Positions 16,597-24,540 of a stretch of DNA of 64,000 nucleotides are shown here, piece after piece. Position numbers and translations under genes: made by a program. Below the pieces are notes generated by a model. That model searched no databases and was not told the DNA's origin. It was given only the letters and a program-made list of their open reading frames with translations. Position 1 is the first letter of the stretch. Every line of letters starts with the position of its first letter. This stretch comes from Gordoniibacillus chartarius (GTDB taxonomy: Bacteria > Bacillota > Bacilli > Paenibacillales > NBRC-103111): positions 1 to 64,000 of the forward strand of contig NZ_JBHLWN010000068.1 in NCBI RefSeq assembly GCF_042432825.1. The letters are read 5' to 3'.

Positions 16597-16812
16597 ATGT
16601 GGGTGTATGAGAAGAAACTGCAGTATCCTGTCAAGGTAAGCAAATGCGACCCGTACATGGCAAAGCTGCTTCACGAGCAGTATGGAGGAGCGGACGGCGA
16701 GCTCGCCGCGGCGCTGCGGTATTTGAACCAGCGATACACGATTCCGGACAAAGTGATCGGGCTGCTGACGGACATCGGGACGGAGGAATTAGTACACTAT
16801 AGATATAGGTGA
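16597..16812 (+). pseudogene. cotJC: cotJC, 5' segment (interrupted gene)
   Basis: The first 64 codons of cotJC, the manganese-catalase-family spore coat protein, up to DIGTEE at 16788, then seven foreign residues (LVHYRYR) and a stop. AAGGAGG precedes ATG 16597. The native sequence stops at the core AGGAATT (16784-16790). The other two thirds of the gene lie on the opposite strand at 21919-21544. As it stands this encodes a 71-aa stub lacking most metal-binding residues. Joining 16597-16790 to the complement of 21919-21544 gives 570 nt, 189 codons plus stop, in frame, the family's normal length. Confidence 0.9.
16763..16811 (+). other. attL-like site in cotJC
   Basis: The junction between native cotJC DNA (left) and the inserted element (right). 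The core AGGAATT is at 16784-16790 and the element arm P occupies 16791-16811 (AGTACAC...GGTG). Joined to the arm at the other junction (21928-21948) around AAGGAATT it forms a 50-bp dyad, as expected for a large-serine-integrase attP. Confidence 0.75.
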
Positions 16813-16817
16813 ATGAA

Positions 16818-16843
16818 AATCCCAAGCACTTGGGATTTTTTAT
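16818..16843 (+). terminator. intrinsic terminator
   Basis: ATCCCAAG pairs with CTTGGGAT around CA and is followed by a T run, just inside the element beyond the truncated cotJC. It would end transcripts entering from the cotJ promoter. Confidence 0.85.
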
Positions 16844-16850
16844 TTTTTCA

Positions 16851-16893
16851 GCAGAAAATATTGTATTTGACTGACAAGGGGGTTAAGCTATAC
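16851..16893 (+). repeat. imperfect dispersed repeat, copy 1
   Basis: Begins GCAGAAAATA and continues with GACTGAC and GTTAAGCTATAC. A similar stretch in the same orientation lies at 24354-24397, directly after the truncated ExeA-like gene. Possibly the relic of the same insertion sequence. Confidence 0.5.
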
Positions 16894-17071
16894 GAACGGG
16901 CAGGATAACGCAGGCATAAACCTTGTTGAATCAAAGATAGCAATCGAAAAGAAGCTCTTAGTTATACATTGTAATAATATTAAGCTGACTGTCCCCCGCC
17001 TCTAACGAATAGGGGTTGTAGTATTTCGAAATCGATTGTTATTACTATCAAATAAATAGGAAGTGGTCAGA

Positions 17072-17468
17072 ATGGCGAAACTTTCAGGTCCACAACAAGT
17101 CGAAGAATACCTTCAGAAACTTGAACATCCATTAAAAAAATGAGATAGAGGAAGTTCGTAGAATCATCTTAAGTATTGATAAGGAGCTTACTGAACAAGT
17201 GAAATGGAATGCACCAAGTTTCTGTTTTCATAATGACGATAGAGTAACATTTAACCTTCATGGTAACGGTTTTTTTAGACTTGTGCTTCACCGAGGAGCC
17301 AAAGCAAAGGAAAGCGTAAACTTAAAGCCTCATTTCGAAGATTTGCAAGGGCTTATGGAATGGGCAGCAAATGACAGGGCCAGCATAAAATTTTCCAGTA
17401 TAAGAGATGTCGAGGCAAAAAGAGAACTGCTAAAAGAAGTGGTCAGAAGATGGGTAGATGTAACGTAA
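17072..17468 (+). pseudogene. DUF1801 family protein, frameshifted
   Basis: Two frames together encode one DUF1801 protein of about 131 aa. The first 23 codons (from ATG 17072, after AGGAAGTGG) end at TGA 17141-17143. Reading on in the next frame from the A7 run at 17133-17139 gives NEIEEVRRIILSIDKEL and the rest of the domain to 17468. Removing one A restores a single frame. DUF1801 proteins (YdhG/YjbR-like fold) have no firm function. The gene is AT-rich compared with flanking chromosome and is cargo of the cotJC element. Confidence 0.7.
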
Positions 17469-17775
17469 AAAAACAAATTAATCTGCAAGTGAATTTGAAA
17501 CTTTAGCAGAAGGACTCAACTAACGAAGAACTTTAGTTTATTGATCCAGGAGCAGTTTGCCCGCCGCGGCAGCTGCTCCTCTTGCCGTTGAACTATCGGG
17601 CAGATTTGTTGAACAAATGGAACTTTTACCGTAAAATAGTGATACTAACAGATAGAACCTCATTTCACTTAGTGAAACAAAAAGGTGGGGAACGATAAAA
17701 GGAATAATTGAGATTGGTGGACTGCAGATGTTGCTTACTTAGTTTGCTACTTATTCAAATTGGGAGGTAAACATT
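17469..17775 (+). other. intergenic stretch with one hairpin
   Basis: AT-rich with no gene visible. A hairpin AGGAGCAG/CTGCTCCT (17548-17580) has no T run. The sequence before 17776 ends with the GGGAGG ribosome-binding site of the TrmO-like gene. Confidence 0.5.
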
Positions 17776-18234
17776 ATGATTAACATGCAACCGGTTGCTT
17801 ATGTTAGAAACAGTAGAGAAACAACAGAAGATGATTATTGGGGTGAAGTTATATCCTCTATTGAGCTTGCAGATGGATACACTGAACAGAGTCTTGTAGG
17901 CATCGATGATTTCTCACATATAGAAGTCATCTTTTACTTTGATAAAGTAAAAGATGATAATATCGAAATGGATGCAAGACACCCACGGAATAACAAAGCG
18001 TACCCGAAAGTAGGAATCTTCGCCCAACGAGGAAAGAATAGACCAAACAAAATCGGGCTAACTACAGTAGAATTAATAAAGCGAGAAGGCAATAAGATCT
18101 ATGTTAAAGGACTTGATGCCATAAATGGGACACCGGTACTAGATTTAAAACCTGTAATGAAGGAATTTACACAACATCGGGAGATTAAGCAACCATCCTG
18201 GGTCTCAGACCTCATGAAAAATTACTGGGGGTAA
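17776..18234 (+). CDS. TrmO/TsaA-like SAM-dependent methyltransferase
   Basis: A 152-aa protein of the TsaA/YaeB (TrmO) family: VAYVRNSRE at the start, DDFSHIEVIFYFD at about 45-57, DARHPRNN at about 66-73, and KVGIFAQRGKNRPNKIGLT at 78-96. TrmO uses SAM to N6-methylate t6A37 in tRNA, but short members like this one often lack the C-terminal domain and their substrates are unproven. GGGAGG lies 9 bp upstream. It is low-GC cargo inside the cotJC element. Confidence 0.82.
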   Translation: MINMQPVAYVRNSRETTEDDYWGEVISSIELADGYTEQSLVGIDDFSHIEVIFYFDKVKDDNIEMDARHPRNNKAYPKVGIFAQRGKNRPNKIGLTTVELIKREGNKIYVKGLDAINGTPVLDLKPVMKEFTQHREIKQPSWVSDLMKNYWG

Positions 18235-18534
18235 CTCCGGCTGCGTTCTGAGTTGCTTCAGAAACTTGGAACATGTTCCACGATCGTTGGACCCTTTAGG
18301 TAATCAACTCCATGTCGATAGATAAACAAGTATTCAATCCTTTCGTTTCAAGTGATACCCTAAAATGATTAACCTAACGGAGAACGTTAATTCAATAGAA
18401 CAGCGACAGTCAGGACTTTTATTATCGAGCCCATGGCTGTCGCTGTTTCATGTTCTTTGGCCGGTTAATACTTTGGCTTACAGCCGTGGATTAAAGACAT
18501 CCAGCCTAAATCTTTCTTTTCATTCTAAACATTT
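18235..18534. other. intergenic stretch with large inverted repeat
   Basis: No gene visible. GAACAGCGACAG (18398-18409) pairs with CTGTCGCTGTTT (18437-18448), forming a hairpin with a 27-nt loop between the convergent TrmO-like and recombinase genes; a weak terminator is possible. A 12-bp palindrome GGAACATGTTCC lies near 18271. Confidence 0.5.
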
Positions 18535-20127
18535 TTATGGGTTTTTATCGATCTTTGGATAAAGCAGCAACTCAAATTGATCCTTCATGCCGCTCCAGCG
18601 TCCGCCGCGCTCTTTGCGATAAATCGCACGTTCCAGGACGGATTTCAATAGATCATTTCGAATCTTAGGATCGTCTGTTTTGTAGTATTGATCCAGAAGG
18701 TTTTCAACCTTAGGGATAATCTCGATTTTGGCGACATTTCGCTTATTTTCAATGAGCAGCTCAGACTCTGTAGCCGCTATCGTTGATTTGAGCAGATCTG
18801 TACGCTCGGTCAGCACCTTGGAGCGTTCGACGTATTTCTCAATAGAGTAGGCCCCTCTTTCAACCAGGTCATCAAGGTTGTTCATTTGAGTCTGCAATTC
18901 ATTTAATTGCTTTTGCAATCCCTTCAAACGCTCCTCGAGCACCTTAACCACTGTATCTCCGCTGTCATGCCCATCACTTGGTTTTGTCTTATCCCATTCG
19001 GCTTTGTAATTGTTTATCCACTCTCTAAGAGCCTGAATTAATCGTTGCTCCACGATTTCCAGATAGGAGCTGACAGTCTTACAATACTGAGTCGAGCACA
19101 TTAACGTGGGAGGTGTTTTACCCCGATGTGGCCTTAAAATCATTGCAGCATTACACATAGCACATTTTACAAGTCCGGCAAGTGGGTTTTTAACGATACC
19201 ACGCGGAGCCGGTGCATGAGCATTGTTTTTCATGATTTCTTGAGCCTGTTTATAAGTGGATTCATCGATCAGTGGCGGGTGAAGACCTTCGCCCATGATC
19301 CATTGATCGACTGGCTTTCTTGGTCGGCTTTTGCTATCTCTCTTCCGCACTATTGACCGAGCGCCCCATCGTACCTTTCCGATGTATATGGGGTTTCTGA
19401 TAATCCCGTTTATCGTGGCGACTGTCCACTTCTTATTACGGCGTGTAGGAACCTTCTTATCATTCAGATATGCTGCAATCAATCCGGTACCCATCCGTTT
19501 CTCAGGGTCTGGGTTAGTATAAAGGCTGAAGATGAGCTCAACAATGGGAGACTCTTCAGGGTGAGGTTTAAGCGTGAAGCCCTTTCCAGGCAACTTCTCG
19601 CGTTCGTACCCATACGGAGCTTGATTGCCCACATATCTACCGAAGTCACGAACACCGCTTATGCGGCCGCCCTGGAGACGGCGTGTAATTGTTTTGAATT
19701 CCCTCCGGCTCATGAACAACCCGAATTCAAAATATTCTTCATCGTCGGGGTTCTTGGGGTCAAAAATTCGCATCGGAGTAATGATCAGGGTGTTCGAATA
19801 TTTAAATGCCTGCGCAACAATCCCCTGGTCCATGGTGTCGCCGCGGGCAAGTCGCTCAACCTCAACCACGAGTATACCGGTCCATTGCTCGTCTTCTACA
19901 TCGCCCAGCAGAGAAATCATCTCAGGGCGTTCAGAAATGCGCTCCCCAGACGTCGCCGGCTTTTCCCTGTATATCTTAGTCAGATTGATGTTATAACGGC
20001 TGCAGAGGTCCATCAAAATCTTCTCGTGTGCTACGTAAGTATCCTCGCCACCGCGGGCTTCGTTTTCGAGGTCAATCCGAGACTTACGAAGGTAAGCGGC
20101 ATATTTGCCTTCCGGAAGTTGATACAT
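18535..20127 (-). CDS. large serine recombinase (integrase)
   Basis: A 530-aa site-specific recombinase. The N-terminal resolvase domain (about 8-160) has the catalytic Ser16 in YLRKSR and the arginine-rich ERLARGD stretch. The Recombinase domain follows (about 175-290, APYGYERE onward), then a zinc-ribbon with paired cysteines (CAMC ... CSTQYC, about 325-355) and a coiled-coil region (about 405-465) of the type that controls directionality. Length and plan are those of phage and transposon serine integrases such as SprA. The upstream site is AGGGGGG. It lies within the 5.1-kb segment between the two cotJC halves and is the obvious enzyme for those att sites. Confidence 0.93.
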   Translation of the reverse strand: MYQLPEGKYAAYLRKSRIDLENEARGGEDTYVAHEKILMDLCSRYNINLTKIYREKPATSGERISERPEMISLLGDVEDEQWTGILVVEVERLARGDTMDQGIVAQAFKYSNTLIITPMRIFDPKNPDDEEYFEFGLFMSRREFKTITRRLQGGRISGVRDFGRYVGNQAPYGYEREKLPGKGFTLKPHPEESPIVELIFSLYTNPDPEKRMGTGLIAAYLNDKKVPTRRNKKWTVATINGIIRNPIYIGKVRWGARSIVRKRDSKSRPRKPVDQWIMGEGLHPPLIDESTYKQAQEIMKNNAHAPAPRGIVKNPLAGLVKCAMCNAAMILRPHRGKTPPTLMCSTQYCKTVSSYLEIVEQRLIQALREWINNYKAEWDKTKPSDGHDSGDTVVKVLEERLKGLQKQLNELQTQMNNLDDLVERGAYSIEKYVERSKVLTERTDLLKSTIAATESELLIENKRNVAKIEIIPKVENLLDQYYKTDDPKIRNDLLKSVLERAIYRKERGGRWSGMKDQFELLLYPKIDKNP

Positions 20128-20174
20128 TTTGACCCCCCTGTTTCGTGATCATGAGTGCTTCAACGAGTATGAGA

Positions 20175-20336
20175 TTAAACCACCCATTCATAATACGGGC
20201 TAACCTCCATTTGCAACACTTCTTCAATATCGGAAAGCCTGAAAATAAATTGCTCAAGATTATGGAAGAATTCAGTCTCCGCATACCGAGTTACATACGC
20301 TTGACGCTGTCCTAGAGTGGTGTGTTTTGGTAGTTA
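20175..20336 (-). pseudogene. small phage-like gene remnant upstream of the recombinase
   Basis: The minus strand carries an open stretch of about 52 codons that reads as real protein, with AYVTRYAETEFFHN, FIFRLSDIEEVLQM and EVSPYYEWVV before a stop at 20177-20175. It follows a stop codon with no usable start, so the beginning is lost or altered. It lies 48 bp upstream of the recombinase in the same direction. Not assigned to a family. Confidence 0.4.
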
Positions 20337-20498
20337 TGCAGCATTGGTTCCCTTGATGGGAATGTTTGTTCTTATTTTATTGAAAAAGAAAAGGCCAACG
20401 GGCCTTCTCAATAACTCGATGAAAATAATATGCCCGTCCCACTTCAACAGCTGCATACCTTGAATAGTGAACAACCTACACAAGGTGGTGCCGCGATT

Positions 20499-20699
20499 AT
20501 GAAAAAAGCTATGGAAGAGCCAAACATCGTTGAGACATATAAATTTGGCAACAGCACGGTTCATATCGCCAGCAATTTTTTTGTTTCAACTCCAGAGGCC
20601 AAACAAAGAGTACTTAATGAAATGCACGCGATCGGTTGGCTTATTGAAGAAAAAAGAGCCCGCCAAGAAGTTGCGAGCAGTAGGGAATGCCGATTATGA
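20499..20699 (+). CDS. small phage-like protein, unknown function
   Basis: A 66-aa protein (KKAMEEPNIVETYKFGNSTV at the start) with a mixed alpha/beta look and a basic C-terminus. ATG 20499 has AAGGTGG upstream. It is divergent from the recombinase. Small genes beside serine integrases can encode recombination directionality factors, so it is a candidate, but nothing in the sequence proves this; similar short genes are common in Bacillus mobile elements. Confidence 0.55.
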   Translation: MKKAMEEPNIVETYKFGNSTVHIASNFFVSTPEAKQRVLNEMHAIGWLIEEKRARQEVASSRECRL

Positions 20700-20758
20700 C
20701 CATCCATGTAATTGGATGATACATATCAAGATTAACAACTATTAACGTCAAAATCCAG

Positions 20759-21299
20759 ATGGGATTTGGACAAATGGGAGGGTTTTCAAGTAAGTTTTGG
20801 ACAAACGTTTGATAAGGTTCTGTCCGAGCGCGAAGAAACACGAGATTTACCAGCCAGCGCAGTGCACGTGAGCAGTTCAACGATTGCATAAGTAGCAACA
20901 GGTACCCGAGCGCCATCGCTCGATCAGATGACAACCACTGCGGCACATTACGATGAGCGAAAGCTTTATCTCGCAGCTATGGAGGAAGTGACTGCCGGCG
21001 ATTGCGTTCCGTATTTGAACAACGCTGATGATTTACACAAGGCAAACGTCCACTTGATGACTTCGGAGGAAGTTAGCGAGGCGCTTCAAGCATTGTCTGC
21101 GGCGCCGATTACCAAGCGGAAGGATCAGCTTTTAGACAGCGACAAACAGGCCATTAAGGCGGCCATCATGGAATCCATTGAGGCGATCACAGTCTTGACG
21201 CATTACGTTGCGGTCCTTTGTAAGGAGTATATGTTCAGTTGGTCATGCATGTGGAAGTTGCACCGGCAGGAGCTGCATTGGAAGCAATATCAGAATTAA
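20759..21299 (+). pseudogene. XRE-family helix-turn-helix regulator, broken
   Basis: Piecing frames together gives one phage-type regulator. A start MGFGQMGGFSSKF at 20759 is followed after a shift near 20800 by GQTFDKVLSEREETRDLPAS and SAVHVSSSTIA, then a stop at 20889 where the HTH recognition helix should continue. After it the reading GTRAPSLDQMTT and a long C-terminal part to 21299 follow in one frame. The intact part, 20928-21299, could still make 123 aa but without the full HTH. Two small indels or an indel plus nonsense change explain it. Confidence 0.6.
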
Positions 21300-21313
21300 T
21301 AGGTGGAACGAGT

Positions 21314-21490
21314 ATGAAGGTAGTACAGGCAGCACACATGCACTTGACTGGTGCATCTGACTTCACGAAACATGAAGTTGAGACTTTACAAAACATGAAG
21401 CGGAAGAGGGCTCTCCTTATGGATATAGGAGCAAGTAGGCCCGTCTCCCTTGTAAACCACTATCGCGCTGAGGTTTCCCTCAGAAATTGA
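21314..21490 (+). CDS. small hypothetical protein, possibly truncated
   Basis: A 58-aa frame following the XRE remnant by 14 bp, with AGGTGG upstream. The first part (HLTGASDFTKHEVETLQNMK) looks like a genuine phage-type protein. The last 20 residues look unrelated, which would fit truncation near 21425. It converges on the cotJC 3' segment. Family unknown. Confidence 0.4.
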   Translation: MKVVQAAHMHLTGASDFTKHEVETLQNMKRKRALLMDIGASRPVSLVNHYRAEVSLRN

Positions 21491-21506
21491 CTCCCTTATC
21501 CAGACT

Positions 21507-21530
21507 AAAACCCAGGGAGTTCTCCCTGGG
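21507..21530 (-). terminator. native cotJC terminator
   Basis: CCCAGGGAG pairs with CTCCCTGGG around a TT loop, followed on the minus strand by TTTTAG, 14-37 bp after the cotJC stop. It shows that native chromosomal DNA moved together with the 3' half. Confidence 0.8.
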
Positions 21531-21543
21531 CCAACCATATCAT

Positions 21544-21919
21544 TCAAAATATTTTCTTCGCTGCCTGATCCTCCTTGATGATCTCCACCGCTTCCCGGAA
21601 CCGCAGCGAGTGAATGACTTCTCGCTCCCGCAGAAACCTCAAGCCGTCCTGCAGATCGACGTCGTCCGTCATATCGATCAGCCACTGATACGTCGCCCTT
21701 GCCTTCTCCTCGGCGGCAATGTCCTCGTACAGATCCGCGATCGGATCGCCCTTCGCTTGAATGTAGGTAGCCGTCCAAGGAACGCCGGCAGCATTATGAT
21801 AAAACAGCGCCGTGTCGTGGTTCGCGTAATGATCGCCCAGCCCGACGGCCCGCAGCTGCTCCGGCGTAGCGTCCTTCGTGAGCTTGTAGATCATCGTGGC
21901 AATCATTTCTAGGTGCGCG
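21544..21919 (-). pseudogene. cotJC: cotJC, 3' segment (interrupted gene, inverted)
   Basis: The last two thirds of cotJC on the minus strand, from FAHLEMIATMIYKLTKDATP to the stop at 21546-21544. It includes FAHLEM, YIQAKGDPIADLYEDIAAEE and FLREREVIHSLRFREA, which carry the ligands of the di-manganese site of manganese catalases. It has no start of its own except an internal ATG at 21906 with no ribosome-binding site. Its GC content matches the chromosome, not the AT-rich element. Fused to 16597-16790 it rebuilds a 189-aa CotJC. Confidence 0.9.
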
Positions 21920-21948
21920 AATTCCTTGGTACATTGTTGTTATGGGTG
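21899..21948 (-). other. attR-like site, inverted relative to attL
   Basis: The junction between the cotJC 3' segment and the second element end. The core AATTCCT at 21920-21926 is the reverse complement of the attL core. The element arm P' occupies 21928-21948 (GGTACATTG...GGGTG). P' and P agree as inverted arms at 15 of 21 positions, with CACC outer ends and GTAC next to the core. Confidence 0.75.
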
Positions 21949-22397
21949 ATATTGGAATTGTTAATAATCTAATCTCATTGTAGATTTCACATATGATTTC
22001 ACAATTTGAAGCTCCATCTTGTCAAGAGCATGCACATGGTATGAAGTGATCTGTATGAACAGGAAAATCACAGAAATAAACGGGGTAATCTGCATCAATT
22101 GCAAAACATACCTTAATGCTTGGTCCCAAGTCGTCCCCATACTTAGTCGTCGAAATTATTAAAGCTCTCCATAAACCAGGTAACTTTTACAATCATAAAT
22201 AGGACGCTCTGGCATCATTAATATAATCTCTGTTAGCTTAACGACGCGTTCAATCTGCATCTTTTATTTTCACCGCTGGTGCCGTTTCGCGTCGGTCACC
22301 GTTGCTCCTTGAGAAGTGAAAATGCAATTTTGTAACCAGGATAAAATTCCAGTTTAGTGGCATCATATTTTTAATGACTAAAGAGGAGATAAAAACG
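21949..22397 (+). other. intergenic stretch, probable element end
   Basis: About 450 bp of AT-rich DNA with no gene or clear remnant seen. It begins at the P' arm of the serine-recombinase element and ends at the AGAGGAG ribosome-binding site of the DUF3231 gene. Confidence 0.5.
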
Positions 22398-23417
22398 ATG
22401 CAGCATAATGAACATTTAACTCGACATAACATCCGCTTAACATCTGCGGAGATCGCAAATTTATGGGGAGCATACATGGGGAATTCAATGGCGGTTTGTA
22501 TTCTTCAATACTTTAATAAACACGTTGAAGACATAGAAATCAAAGAAGTGTTGGAATATGCACTTTCTATATCTAAGAAGCATGTTTCGACCATAACAGA
22601 AATTTTTGAACATGAAAAGTTTCCGATTCCAGTTGGGTTTACGGATAAAGATGTAAACCTTAATGCTCCGAGATTGTATTCTGATACCTTCTTTTTGAAT
22701 TATCTCCATCAAACTACAAAGAGCGGATTCAGTTTATATGCTATCGCATTACCTAACATCGCTCGTTCGGATGTACGTGATTTCGTGTCGGAGTGTATTG
22801 TATCTTTGACGGAACTATACAATAAAGTCGCAGACGTATCCTTATCAAAAGGTATTTTTATACGTCCACCATATATTACGGTTTCACACGACGTTGAGTT
22901 TGTTGAATCGAAAGGTTTTTTTACGGGTTTTTTAGGTCACGTCCGTCCCCTAAATGCCTTGGAAATCACGCATTTATATTCTAATATATTAACAAATGCC
23001 CTAGGTAAAGCCCTAATAATGGGTTTCAGTCAAGTAACAAAATCTGATGAAATAAAAGAATACTTTAATCGTGGTAAGGATATAGCTTCAAAGCACCTTG
23101 AAGTCTTTAGCAGCATGCTACGCAAAGAAGATTTACCTGCTCCAATGACTTGGGACCATGATGTGATGGATTCAAAAGATGCTCCTTTCTCAGAAAAGTT
23201 AATGCTTTTTCATGTTAATGGGTTGAATGCATTGGGAATTTTTAATTATGGGGCGGCATTGTCTGGAAGCCAGCGACATGATATTCATGTCGAATATGGC
23301 CGTCTGTTATCTGAGATCGGTCTCTATGCTGAAGCAGGGGCTAAACTGATGGTAAAAAATCATTGGTTGGAACAAACCCCTTTATCACCTGACCGGAAAG
23401 AAATGACCAAAGCGTGA
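22398..23417 (+). CDS. DUF3231 family protein
   Basis: A 339-aa, mostly helical protein made of two related halves (about 10-165 and 180-330), each starting with a segment like LTSAEIANLWGAYMGNSM or LNALEITHLYSNILTNALGK. This duplicated plan is typical of DUF3231, a family common in Bacillus and Paenibacillus with no known activity and a DinB- or ferritin-like helical look. ATG 22398 has AGAGGAG 9 bp upstream; ATG 22374 is upstream in frame without a site. GC content (about 40%) is below the chromosome. Confidence 0.8.
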   Translation: MQHNEHLTRHNIRLTSAEIANLWGAYMGNSMAVCILQYFNKHVEDIEIKEVLEYALSISKKHVSTITEIFEHEKFPIPVGFTDKDVNLNAPRLYSDTFFLNYLHQTTKSGFSLYAIALPNIARSDVRDFVSECIVSLTELYNKVADVSLSKGIFIRPPYITVSHDVEFVESKGFFTGFLGHVRPLNALEITHLYSNILTNALGKALIMGFSQVTKSDEIKEYFNRGKDIASKHLEVFSSMLRKEDLPAPMTWDHDVMDSKDAPFSEKLMLFHVNGLNALGIFNYGAALSGSQRHDIHVEYGRLLSEIGLYAEAGAKLMVKNHWLEQTPLSPDRKEMTKA

Positions 23418-23708
23418 TAGAATTTCCTCAATGAATGTAATCAAGGAGTTGTTATTGGGTTGGGTCGCTGACGGCACTCCAAGGTTCACTTAGCCACGGT
23501 CATGATTTTCAACAGTTCCGAACAGGCGTACGAGCATACGAATACGAATACGAACCTGCCGGGCGTTTCTCATTCCCTAGAATCCCAACAATCAGCAGCT
23601 TCTTTTCCAACATTACAACGATTCATCCGGTCTATTAAATTTTTTCCCCCAAAAACGCCTCTTTCATAAAGGCGGTTTAAACTTCATATCTGAACCACCG
23701 ATATTCCA
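23418..23708 (+). other. intergenic stretch before transposase relic
   Basis: About 290 bp without a recognisable gene. It contains a short run of GAATACGAATACGAA-like repeats near 23540 and a hairpin AACGCCTCTTT/AAAGGCGGTT near 23654-23682. It ends where the truncated ExeA-like gene becomes readable. Confidence 0.4.
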
Positions 23709-24344
23709 ACGACAACGATTCGCAAGTTCACCGAAGTGCTCGATCCGGCCAAGTATAAAGTGCTCTACTTGTCAGATTCAAAACTGACTCCGCGGCATTT
23801 TTATAAAGGGTTACTCGAGCAGCTTGGATGCGTATCGAAATTCTACCGTGGCGATGCCAAGCGTCAGCTGCATCGCGACATCGAGCTTATGCGCGGCATT
23901 CACCGGCTCTTGCCTGTTGTCGTCGTAGATGAAGCACATCTTTTGGATCGCGAAATGCTGGAAGAAGTGCGCTTCCAGCTCAACTTCAAGATGGATGCGC
24001 AGAGTCCCATGGCGCTTATTTTGGTTGGTCAAAGCGAGCTCTGGGATCGCCTGAACCTGCAGGCTTATGCGGCTATCCGTCAGAGGATCGACCTGCAATG
24101 TAAGCTTCCGCATTACGATCAGGCTCAGACGGGCGATTATATCAGGCGTCACATGACGTTCGCTGGCGCAGATCATGACATTTTCACTGAAGGAGCGATC
24201 GATGACGTCTTTCGCTTCTCAAGTGGCGCCGCCAGAATGATCGACAAAGTATGTACTCACGCTCTCATCTACGGTTCGCAGAATAAACGTCGCATCGTCG
24301 ACGATCATATGGTCAAGCGAGTCATCCAGGGAGAATTATCGTGA
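23709..24344 (+). pseudogene. ExeA/TniB-like transposition ATPase, N-terminally truncated
   Basis: About 211 residues of an AAA ATPase that assists IS or Tn transposases. The reading begins TTTIRKF, which in the family directly follows the Walker A loop, so the first ~60-80 residues including Walker A are missing. Walker B (VVVVDEAHLL) and sensor region (LILVGQSELWDRL) are present. The frame from ATG 23736 could give 202 aa but no ATP binding. No partner transposase is adjacent. Confidence 0.75.
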
Positions 24345-24353
24345 TTCTTGTCC

Positions 24354-24397
24354 GCAGAAAATAAAGTTGTAGACTGACCTGAGGGATTAAGCTAAAC
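24354..24397 (+). repeat. imperfect dispersed repeat, copy 2
   Basis: GCAGAAAATA ... GACTGAC ... ATTAAGCTAAAC, similar to 16851-16893, in the same orientation 7.5 kb away. It starts 10 bp after the ExeA-like stop, so it is probably part of the same insertion sequence family. Confidence 0.5.
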
Positions 24398-24540
24398 AGG
24401 GAGATTATTGTGTCGAAACCAGTACGTTATTTGTACCCAAAAGGTAGGTATTCAAAGCAACGAATCACGTATACGGTATATTGATTTGATAAAGCGATAA
24501 CATATTTTTCGGCTATCTAGGTAGGCCTTACAAAACAAAA

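Noticed and set aside
18535..20330. A sigma-E or sigma-K promoter upstream of the serine recombinase
   Set aside because: CATA-like -10 elements (for example CATACTCGT) occur, but none has a fitting -35 at the right distance, so sporulation control of the recombinase is not shown by sequence.
21239..21490. An 83-codon frame from TTG 21239 as the true start of the small gene
   Set aside because: It overlaps the conserved C-terminus of the XRE remnant; ATG 21314 has its own AGGTGG site and is preferred.
16851..24397. Homologous recombination between the two related 43-bp repeats as cause of the cotJC inversion
   Set aside because: The copies are in the same orientation, which would give deletion, and they do not coincide with the cotJC junctions.
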